Origin: Streptomyces spirodelae | Lineage (GTDB): Bacteria > Actinomycetota > Actinomycetes > Streptomycetales > Streptomycetaceae | Length of the DNA: 64,000 nt | Direction: 5' to 3' | NCBI RefSeq assembly: GCF_017676385.1 | Contig: NZ_JAFFZN010000036.1 | Span: 1 to 64,000, forward strand | The notes under the pieces: generated by a model | What the model saw: only the letters and a program-made list of their open reading frames with translations | Databases searched by the model: none | Told to the model about the DNA's origin: nothing | Position numbers and translations under genes: made by a program | Part shown: positions 57,430 through 64,000 of the stretch, piece by piece | Layout of the letters: each line of letters starts with the position of its first letter | How positions within the stretch are numbered: position 1 is the stretch's first letter

Positions 57430-57606
57430 GTGGTGAGGCGGCGGTCCGTCGACGGGGGACGCCAGGAGTTGCGGGCGCTTCTGCGAAGCCATCTTGCGGG
57501 GCGCCGACATCACGCGAGTCGGCACTGTGCGGTCTGCCACCGCCTGCTGCGGCTGGCAATGGCGTCGGCGGCGCCCCCTCGACAGGGCGGCTGGAACGGC
57601 AAGTGA
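57430..57606 (+). CDS. Small CxxC protein upstream of bldC (DUF6274-like)
   Basis: 58 aa. The core ELRALLRSHLAGRRHHASRH leads into HCAVCHRLLRLA. One CxxC with adjacent His suggests a zinc site or redox pair. GTG at 57430 has AGGAGG 6 nt upstream, so translation is likely. I recall a DUF6274 family with this pattern in streptomycetes near bldC; function unknown. Convergent with bldC. Confidence 0.7.
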   Translation: MVRRRSVDGGRQELRALLRSHLAGRRHHASRHCAVCHRLLRLAMASAAPPRQGGWNGK

Positions 57607-58075
57607 GGGACTGCGCCCAGTCGTTGGCGCACTACCGCACTGGCGGTGATCGCCACAAGATCCCACCGATGTGACGGGTGTCACGTGATTATCCGGTACC
57701 GACGGGGAACTTGAGGCACCCTCAGAAGCCCTCAATTTAATATGTGCAATTGCACTGCCCGGTGAGCTGCCCTCCCACCACCCCCACCCACTCCCGCCCA
57801 GAACCGCTCAGCAACCCCCACGCGGCCCGTCAACCCCCACGCGGCCCGTCGGCGCCCGTCGGCGCCCCTGGCGCGGCCCGGCGCACCCCGGCCGGGAGGC
57901 CACCGGACCCGGGGCAAAAAAGATCGCGCTGGACCCGGCGGAGTCCAGCGCGATCAACGGACAACCACTGTTGGGGCAGCGGCCTGGCCGTGTGGTGCGC
58001 AGTGGGCGAATCGATGGGGTGGGGGCCCCGGAAACGCCCCTGTGTGGTGCTGTTGTGCCTGCTCAGGAACCCTGA
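57607..58075. other. Intergenic region 3' of bldC
   Basis: 469 bp, no CDS. Perfect 12-bp palindrome GTGCAATTGCAC (57744-57755) in an AT-rich patch, short ACGCGGCCCGTC repeats (~57820-57865), and the bldC terminator. Confidence 0.6.
57916..57955 (-). terminator. bldC terminator
   Basis: On the minus strand a perfect 13-bp stem (GATCGCGCTGGAC / GTCCAGCGCGATC, 8-nt loop) is followed by TTTTTT. It lies 120 bp past the bldC stop, giving a 3' UTR of that length. Confidence 0.9.
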
Positions 58076-58282
58076 TCAGGCTTCGCTGCGCTGCTGCGGG
58101 ATGCCCGCCAGCAGTGCGCGAACCTCCGCCTCGCGATAGCGGCGGTGTCCTCCGAGCGTGCGGATGGACGTGAGCTTGCCCGCCTTTGCCCAGCGCGTGA
58201 CCGTCTTGGGGTCCACGCGGAACATCGTGGCAACCTCAGCCGGGGTCAACAGCGGCTCGGTATCAGGGGTGCGAGCGGTCAT
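58076..58282 (-). CDS. bldC: Developmental regulator BldC
   Basis: 68-aa MerR-like winged-helix protein, essentially the BldC sequence known from S. coelicolor: LLTPAEVATMFRVDPKTVTR, WAKAGKLTSIRTLGGHRRYR. It binds head-to-tail on direct repeats and controls entry into aerial growth and sporulation. GAGGAGG precedes the ATG. A 7-bp hairpin (AGAACCG / CGGTTCT, 58299-58320) lies just upstream of the ribosome-binding site. Confidence 0.98.
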   Translation of the reverse strand: MTARTPDTEPLLTPAEVATMFRVDPKTVTRWAKAGKLTSIRTLGGHRRYREAEVRALLAGIPQQRSEA

Positions 58283-58814
58283 GAGCGGCCTCCTCGGGAG
58301 AACCGAACCATCACGGTTCTTTCCTCTAAATTCTGCACCTTGGCCCGCGTTGCCCGATATGGCGGACGCGAGCCGAGTCGGTTATAGGACGAACGGCTTG
58401 TCCTCGGCACTACAACTACACCATCTGTCCAGCCACGTCGGCCAAACCGATGGAATTGCCCTCTCAGGTGTTCAACCTCGGCGGAAGCCGATGGACCGTC
58501 CTATAGCGGACAGTCACCCCCCTGTAACGATCAGTCACAACGGGAGCAGGGGTCATCAGACCCACCAAGGAGCGCAATACCGATCTATCCGCCCATAGTT
58601 GGACGGAAGGAGCCTGCTGCGGACTCCTTGTCCTATTTTGACACGAGGGGTAGCTCTGAGAGCAAGACCCGTTTAAGTGCTATCCGTCACGCTTGAGGCA
58701 ATCACCCGGTTCGGGACCTAGGTCCTACTCCGTATCCCCCCAGCATCCGGCCGGTAGGCGCCCCACGGCGGGGCTCTCGTGACACCCGTCCCCCCTGTCG
58801 GGCGGGGATGGGCC
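58283..58814. promoter_or_regulatory. bldC upstream region
   Basis: 532 bp with relatively low GC and no CDS. Contains the bldC leader hairpin and presumably its promoter. An inverted repeat AAGGAG...CTCCTT (~58609-58629) and two CAGTCAC copies (58512, 58540 area) are visible; no box could be assigned. Confidence 0.55.
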
Positions 58815-59690
58815 TCAGCTCGCGTACTGGAGCCGGCGAACCGCCCTCCAGCGCGCTGTCAGCCGCTCGTACGCCGCACCGGCACGCTCCCCGTCGCCCT
58901 CGCGGAGGGCCTGGAGGCCCTCCGCCACATCGGCGGCGGAGTGGTCGCCCACAAGCTGCTCCTCGGGGATGGCGTGAGCCAGCCCGCCGTAGTCCAGCTC
59001 GACCAGGGAGCGCGGGTGGAATTCCTCCAGCCAGCGGCCCACATCGATCAGGCCCTCGACGAGCGGCCCCTCTTCCAGCTCCTCGCGGAGCACCTTCAGG
59101 CCGCGAGCGAGGCGGCGCCTCGCCTGGACCATGGGCGTGCGATAGCGGAAAACGAACTGCTGTCCGCTCTCCTGACCCGATTCCGGCTTCGCAAACTCCC
59201 TTTCTTCGTCTTCGAAGAGAACGAACCAGCGCACGGGCACATGCCACAGGGCCGTACGGATCCAGGGGCGGGCGTCCGGGTTGCGCTCCCGCCAGCGCTC
59301 GTAGTCGGCGGCGGCCTGCCGGCGCACGACGGGCGGCAGCGCGGCATCCAGGACCGGCTGGGGCAGGGCGATTTCGTTGTCGGCCGCAGCCTGGGTGAGG
59401 GCCGTGAGCGCCTGCCAGCTGCGCAGCCGGGTGCGCCAGGGGCAGACGCAGGTCACGCCGTCCACCTCGGCCACGAACGCCTCGGCGCTCTCCCGTACCG
59501 GCACCACCACCGGGGGCACAGGCACCAAGTCGGCCAGGGCGCGGCGGATTTCGTCCTGGGCCGTGGGAAAGCGCTGCTGCTTCGCATATGCGATCCAGTG
59601 CGAGCGCTCCGGCTCGGGAAAGGCCGCCAGTGGTTCGTAGACCCGTAGGTATGCCGCGTACGGGACGACGACCGACGCTTTCTCAGCCAC
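58815..59690 (-). CDS. Conserved hypothetical protein between bldC and vdh
   Basis: 291 aa, no known domain recognised. Soluble and Trp/Arg-rich: RSHWIAYAKQQRFPTAQDEI, ALWHVPVRWFVLFEDEEREF, RRRLARGLKVLREELEEGPL. GTG at 59690 is preceded by GAGG 6 nt upstream; the frame continues upstream without a signal. It occupies the slot between bldC and valine dehydrogenase seen in other streptomycetes, so it is a core genus protein of unknown role. Confidence 0.8.
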   Translation of the reverse strand: MAEKASVVVPYAAYLRVYEPLAAFPEPERSHWIAYAKQQRFPTAQDEIRRALADLVPVPPVVVPVRESAEAFVAEVDGVTCVCPWRTRLRSWQALTALTQAAADNEIALPQPVLDAALPPVVRRQAAADYERWRERNPDARPWIRTALWHVPVRWFVLFEDEEREFAKPESGQESGQQFVFRYRTPMVQARRRLARGLKVLREELEEGPLVEGLIDVGRWLEEFHPRSLVELDYGGLAHAIPEEQLVGDHSAADVAEGLQALREGDGERAGAAYERLTARWRAVRRLQYAS

Positions 59691-59910
59691 GCATTGCCTC
59701 CAAGCCTCCACGGCCACCACGGTCTTCCCGGCCGCCACGAACCGTTCTCATGAGCGAGCCCGGGAGACAGTTGACTACCCCGATCGTGGGACCGCAACGT
59801 GCCCGTGACGCGCAGGTCGTACGCTGCTTGGCGACCGGCCCTCGTGGGCTCCGACTGCCACAAGCGGCGTGTCCGCCGAGGGCTACGACGCGATTCCAGG
59901 AGTCACTACC

Positions 59911-61026
59911 GTGATCGAGGTATCACCTGTTCCCACTGGCGTCCCCGCTGGGGACCCGGTCATCAGCACCCTCTTCCGCTCCGAGCAGGGCGGCCACGAG
60001 CAGGTCGTGCTCTGCCAGGACCGGCCCAGCGGCCTGAAGGCCGTCATCGCCCTGCACTCCACCGCGCTGGGCCCCGCGCTGGGCGGCACCCGCTTCCACG
60101 CGTACCCCGGCGCGGCCGACCCGGAGCAGGCCGCGGTGCTCGACGCGCTGAACCTCGCGCGCGGAATGTCGTACAAGAACGCGCTGGCCGGGCTCGACCA
60201 CGGCGGTGGCAAGGCCGTGATCATCGGCGACCCCGAGCAGATCAAGACCGAAGCCCTGCTGCGCGCCTACGGCCGCTTCGTCGCCTCGCTGGGCGGCCGC
60301 TACGTGACGGCCTGCGACGTCGGCACCTATGTGCGGGACATGGACGTCGTCGCCCAGGAGTGCCGCTGGACGACCGGCCGCTCGCCCGAGAACGGCGGCG
60401 CCGGTGACTCCTCCGTGCTGACGGCCTTCGGTGTCTTCCAGGGCATGCGCGCCGCCGCACAGCGGCTGTGGGGCGCGCCCACGCTGCGCGGCCGGCTGGT
60501 GGGCATCGCGGGCGTCGGCAAGGTCGGCAAGCATCTGGTGGCGCACCTGCTGGAGGACGGGGCGCGGGTGGTGGTCACGGATGTGCGCGAGGAATCGGTG
60601 CGCGCCGTGCTGGAGGCGCACCCTGGGACCCCGCTGACGGCGGCGGCCGACACGGAGGCACTGATCAGGACCGAGGGTCTGGATCTGTACGCGCCGTGCG
60701 CGCTCGGTGGCGCGCTGAACGACGAGACGGTGCCGGTGCTGACCGCCAAGGCCGTCTGCGGCGCGGCCAACAACCAGCTGGCGCACCCGGGTGTGGAGAA
60801 GGATCTGGCCGAGCGCGGCATCCTCTACGCGCCCGACTACGTGGTCAACGCGGGCGGCGTGATCCAGGTCGCGGACGAGCTCCACGGGTTCGACTTCGCA
60901 CGTGCGAAAGCCAAGGCGGAGAAGATCTTCCACACGACGGTGGCCATTTTCGAGCGGGCCGAAGCGGACGGTGTGCCTCCGGTGGCCGCCGCCGACCGGC
61001 TCGCCGAGCAGCGCATGGGCCGGTGA
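59911..61026 (+). CDS. vdh: Valine (branched-chain amino acid) dehydrogenase
   Basis: 371-aa NAD-dependent oxidative deaminase of the Glu/Leu/Phe/Val dehydrogenase family, feeding branched acyl-CoA precursors. Catalytic Lys is in LDHGGGKAVIIGDP; substrate loop GPALGGTRFHAYP; Rossmann motif GVGKVGKHLVAHLL. GTG at 59911 is chosen for AGGAG 8 nt upstream and agreement with known Vdh N-termini; an upstream in-frame GTG lies at 59869. Confidence 0.93.
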   Translation: MIEVSPVPTGVPAGDPVISTLFRSEQGGHEQVVLCQDRPSGLKAVIALHSTALGPALGGTRFHAYPGAADPEQAAVLDALNLARGMSYKNALAGLDHGGGKAVIIGDPEQIKTEALLRAYGRFVASLGGRYVTACDVGTYVRDMDVVAQECRWTTGRSPENGGAGDSSVLTAFGVFQGMRAAAQRLWGAPTLRGRLVGIAGVGKVGKHLVAHLLEDGARVVVTDVREESVRAVLEAHPGTPLTAAADTEALIRTEGLDLYAPCALGGALNDETVPVLTAKAVCGAANNQLAHPGVEKDLAERGILYAPDYVVNAGGVIQVADELHGFDFARAKAKAEKIFHTTVAIFERAEADGVPPVAAADRLAEQRMGR

Positions 61027-61299
61027 GCGCGGGTCGGGAGGCCACCGTGACAGTGGTCTCACCACCCCACGGCGGGTCCCGTGGCGACAGGAAGGTAAAA
61101 TCGCCACTGACCAGCACGAGAAGGGTCAACGGGCGCGTCGGACGGCGGCCGTGTCGTGCGGGCGACGTACCGTACGGCGGCGGAAGCAGGTACCGTTGAA
61201 GCCCTGAGTACCGGTCTCTCGGTCGAGAGGCCGCTCTGAACCATGAACGCGTGTCAAGACTCTGGGGCCGTCGAGCCCCGTCGTTGAGGGGGTCGAGCC

Positions 61300-61560
61300 A
61301 TGGGGCGCGGCCGGGCCAAGGCCAAGCAGACGAAGGTCGCCCGCCAGCTGAAGTACAACACTGGCGGGACGGACCTATCGCGCCTGGCCGAGGAGCTGGG
61401 CGCATCGACATCGAACGAGTCGCCGAACGGCGAGCGCTTCGAGGACGATGAGCAGGACGACCCGTACGCACGGTACGCGGATCTGTACAACGACGAGGAT
61501 GACGACGACGCGGGCGCGCCCGGGTCGTCCGACCCCCAGTCGAGGCGCCGCGGCGCCTGA
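61300..61560 (+). CDS. DUF3073-domain protein
   Basis: 86 aa: basic N-terminus MGRGRAKAKQTKVARQLKYN, then an acidic tail (EDDEQDDPYARYADLYNDED). Conserved actinobacterial protein of unknown function, usually beside purM. GAGGGGG precedes the ATG. Convergent with purM across a strong terminator. Confidence 0.93.
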   Translation: MGRGRAKAKQTKVARQLKYNTGGTDLSRLAEELGASTSNESPNGERFEDDEQDDPYARYADLYNDEDDDDAGAPGSSDPQSRRRGA

Positions 61561-61575
61561 CGTTCGCCCGTACTG

Positions 61576-61603
61576 ACCCGGTCCGGCATCCGCCGGACCG
61601 GGT
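61576..61603. terminator. Bidirectional terminator between DUF3073 gene and purM
   Basis: Perfect 12-bp stem ACCCGGTCCGGC / GCCGGACCGGGT, loop ATCC. A second hairpin, CCGCTCGGTG / CACCGAGCGG, is at 61631-61660. Confidence 0.85.
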
Positions 61604-61692
61604 TCTGGCGCGCGCCCGGCGACGGATTCGCCGCTCGGTGACCCTGCGGCCACCGAGCGGTCAGCGGCCGCCCGGGCTCCGCCGTCAGCTGC

Positions 61693-62763
61693 TCACCGGG
61701 CATAGTCACCCGTGAGGGTGACCGCTTCCGTGCGGTCACCGCGCTCGGTGATCTCTCCCGCCACCCAGGCGTCCACGCCCCGCTCTGCGAGGATCGCCAG
61801 CGTGGCGTCGGCCGACTCCCGCGGCACAACGGCGATCATGCCGACGCCCATGTTCAGCGTCTTCTCCAGCTCGGCCCGCGCCACCTTGCCCGCGTCGGCG
61901 ACCACCTCGAACACCGCCCCGGGGCGCCATGTCGAGCGGTCCACCGAGGCGTGCAGCTCTTCGGGGACGACCCGCGCCAGGTTGGCCGCCAGCCCGCCAC
62001 CCGTGACGTGCGAGAACGCGTGCACCTCGGTGGTCCGGGCCAGCTCCAGGCAGTCCAGCGAGTAGATCTTCGTCGGCTCCAGCAGCTCCTCGCCCAGGGT
62101 GCGGCCGAACTCGGCCACGTGCCGCTCCAGCGACCACCCGGCGTGGTCGAAGACCACATGCCGCACCAGCGAGTACCCGTTCGAGTGAAGCCCGGAGGAC
62201 GCCATCGCCACCACGACATCACCCGTACGGATGCGATCGGGACCCAGCAGCGCATCGGCCTCGACGACACCGGTGCCGGCGCCCGCCACGTCGTACTCGT
62301 CAGGACCCAGCAGCCCCGGGTGCTCAGCGGTCTCGCCGCCCACCAGCGAACAGCCCGCCAGAACGCAGCCCTCGGCGATGCCCTTGACGATGTGCGCCAC
62401 GCGCTCCGGGACGACCTTGCCCACACAGATGTAGTCCGTCATGAACAGCGGCTCCGCGCCGCATACGACCAGGTCGTCCACAACCATCGCCACCAGGTCG
62501 TGGCCGATCGTGTCGTGCACGTCCATCCGCTGTGCGATCGCGACCTTGGTGCCCACGCCGTCGGTCGCCGACGCCAGGAGGGGGCGCGCGTAGCCCTTGA
62601 GGCGGGACGCATCGAAGAGGCCCGCGAAGCCGCCGAGCGCACCGATGGACTCCGGGCGCTGGGTCTTGGCGACCCACTCCTTCATCAGCGTCACGGCACG
62701 GTCGCCGGCCTCGATGTCGACGCCGGCGGCGGCATAGCTGACGCCTTCGCTGCTGTTGGTCAT
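61693..62763 (-). CDS. purM: Phosphoribosylformylglycinamidine cyclo-ligase (AIR synthetase)
   Basis: 356-aa enzyme of step five of purine synthesis: ATP-dependent closure of FGAM to AIR. Motifs: SYAAAGVDIEAGDRAV, LLASATDGVGTKV, DLVAMVVDDLVVCGAEPLFM, LVGGETAEHPG. The ATG at 62763 matches the family N-terminus. Same strand and just downstream of purF, with 124 bp between, so probably one operon. Confidence 0.97.
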   Translation of the reverse strand: MTNSSEGVSYAAAGVDIEAGDRAVTLMKEWVAKTQRPESIGALGGFAGLFDASRLKGYARPLLASATDGVGTKVAIAQRMDVHDTIGHDLVAMVVDDLVVCGAEPLFMTDYICVGKVVPERVAHIVKGIAEGCVLAGCSLVGGETAEHPGLLGPDEYDVAGAGTGVVEADALLGPDRIRTGDVVVAMASSGLHSNGYSLVRHVVFDHAGWSLERHVAEFGRTLGEELLEPTKIYSLDCLELARTTEVHAFSHVTGGGLAANLARVVPEELHASVDRSTWRPGAVFEVVADAGKVARAELEKTLNMGVGMIAVVPRESADATLAILAERGVDAWVAGEITERGDRTEAVTLTGDYAR

Positions 62764-62887
62764 GGGTACGTCGTCTCTCGTGTCTGCGGGAGGGAGAGGG
62801 CGCTCCGCGCGCCCCTCCGACGGCGAGGCGGAAGGGGACGGAGCCACCCACCCCCTTGGGCTCGGGGCTGCCCGCGGCTACGGGCGG

Positions 62888-64000
62888 CTACGGGCGCTTG
62901 AGGGCGTCGGCGGCGCCCACGCCGGAGGCCAGCGTGCTGACCCCGTCGACGTCGGACTCCACCTCGGCCTCGAGCAGGTGCTTGCCCAGCAGCTCGGGGT
63001 CGGGCAGCTCCATCGGGTACTCCCCGTCGAAGCAGGCCCGGCACAGCTGGTTCTTGGGGATCGTCGTCGACTCGATCATGCCGTCGATGGAGATGTAGGC
63101 GAGCGAGTCGGCCCCCAGCGACTTGCCGATCTCGTCGGTCGAGAGACCGTTGGCGATCAGCTCGGCGCGGGTGGCGAAGTCGATACCGAAGAAGCACGGC
63201 CACTTGATCGGCGGCGAGGAGATCCGTACGTGGACCTCCTTCGCACCGGCCTCGCGCAGCATCCGCACCAGGGCCCGCTGGGTGTTGCCGCGGACGATCG
63301 AGTCGTCCACCACGACCAGCCGCTTGCCCCGGATGACTTCCTTGAGCGGGTTGAGCTTGAGCCGGATGCCGAGCTGGCGGATGGTCTGCGACGGCTGGAT
63401 GAACGTACGGCCGACGTAGCTGTTCTTGACCAGCCCCGAGCCGTAGGGGATGCCGCTGGCCTCGGCGTAGCCGATCGCCGCTGGAGTGCCGGACTCGGGC
63501 GTCGCTATCACCAGGTCGGCGTCGGCCGGGGCCTCGGCCGCCAGCTTGCGGCCCATCTCCACCCGGGAGAGGTACACGTTGCGGCCTGCGATGTCGGTGT
63601 CGGGACGCGCGAGGTAGACGTACTCGAAGACACAGCCCTTCGGCTTTGCTTCGGCGAACCGCTGGCTGCGCAGTCCGTCCTCGTCGATGGCCACCAGTTC
63701 GCCCGGCTCGATCTCCCGGATGAAGCTGGCGCCGACGATGTCCAGCGCCGAGGTCTCGCTGGCGACGACCCAGCCGCGCTCCAGACGGCCCAGCACCAGC
63801 GGCCGGATGCCCTGCGGGTCCCGGGCCGCGTACAGCGTGTCCTCGTCCATGAAGGCCATCGAGAACGCGCCCTTGACCTGGGGCAGCACCAGCGGCGCCG
63901 CCTCCTCGACGGTCAGCGGCTTGCCGTCCTCGTCGGTCTGGCCCGCGAGCAGGGCCGTGACCAGGTCGGTGTCGTTGGTCGCTGCGACCTGGGTGGCGCG
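62888..64000 (-). CDS. purF: Amidophosphoribosyltransferase, 5' end outside the window
   Basis: C-terminal 370 residues of the committed enzyme of purine synthesis. Present: the rest of the glutaminase domain (KGAFSMAFMDEDTLYAARDP), Fe-S/structural region, and the PRPP-binding motif VVVDDSIVRGNTQRALV. The N-terminal nucleophile Cys lies beyond position 64000. The frame is open to the window edge (RATQVAATNDTDLVTALLAG). Confidence 0.97.
   Translation of the reverse strand, partial: RATQVAATNDTDLVTALLAGQTDEDGKPLTVEEAAPLVLPQVKGAFSMAFMDEDTLYAARDPQGIRPLVLGRLERGWVVASETSALDIVGASFIREIEPGELVAIDEDGLRSQRFAEAKPKGCVFEYVYLARPDTDIAGRNVYLSRVEMGRKLAAEAPADADLVIATPESGTPAAIGYAEASGIPYGSGLVKNSYVGRTFIQPSQTIRQLGIRLKLNPLKEVIRGKRLVVVDDSIVRGNTQRALVRMLREAGAKEVHVRISSPPIKWPCFFGIDFATRAELIANGLSTDEIGKSLGADSLAYISIDGMIESTTIPKNQLCRACFDGEYPMELPDPELLGKHLLEAEVESDVDGVSTLASGVGAADALKRP

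Overview
The window is high-GC DNA from a Streptomyces chromosome. Coding regions show strong G/C bias at third codon positions, GTG starts are common, and bldC is present. The block hrpA, tRNA-Asp, a small CxxC protein, bldC, a conserved hypothetical, valine dehydrogenase, a DUF3073 protein, purM and purF has the gene order I recall from Streptomyces chromosomes. No BGC, CRISPR array or complete transposon was seen.

Layout. 0-6.4 kb: Tat-exported MBL-fold protein, SulP transporter with a divergent MerR regulator, and a TetR/MFS efflux pair. 6.4-11.3 kb: a Fur-type repressor divergent from katG with a visible Fur-type box, then an ArsR regulator, a PAT/ArsN-like acetyltransferase and a methyltransferase. 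11.4-22.4 kb: a LuxR-type two-component system, two PAP2 phosphatases (one fused to a lipid kinase), a PAS-GAF-SpoIIE-ATPase sensor phosphatase, a TerD protein, a DGPF protein with an ECF42 sigma factor, and a DUF4232 lipoprotein. 22.6-27.3 kb: kdpFABC preceded by an extra tiny membrane ORF.

27.558-36.370 kb is a genomic island of about 8.8 kb in the 3' end of tRNA-Lys(TTT). It has 48-bp direct repeats at both ends, paired arm-type repeats and a wrecked tyrosine integrase beside the intact tRNA. It carries a frameshifted restriction-endonuclease-like gene, a protein made of two similar halves, an XRE/TPR regulator, and a divergent, tightly packed operon ending in a CYTH protein and a radical SAM enzyme. 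It also holds a 19-residue membrane peptide gene with its own terminator. A second, smaller insertion is likely at tRNA-Glu(TTC) (about 42.3-45.96 kb): a restriction-endonuclease-like protein and a DUF1156-type DNA methyltransferase, bounded by a copied tRNA 3' fragment and a second pair of short repeats.

36.4-42.1 kb holds a DEAD-box helicase, a lipoprotein, a small zinc metallopeptidase and a membrane metallophosphoesterase. 46.2-52.8 kb holds tRNA-Asp, tRNA-Phe, an ABC-2-like membrane protein, a CcdA/DsbA thiol-redox pair, and a repeat-rich TPR/Sel1 protein coupled to a DUF218 protein. From 53 kb on is the conserved hrpA-bldC-vdh-pur block; purF runs off the right edge. Start codons were chosen from ribosome-binding sites and family N-termini; uncertain ones are stated.
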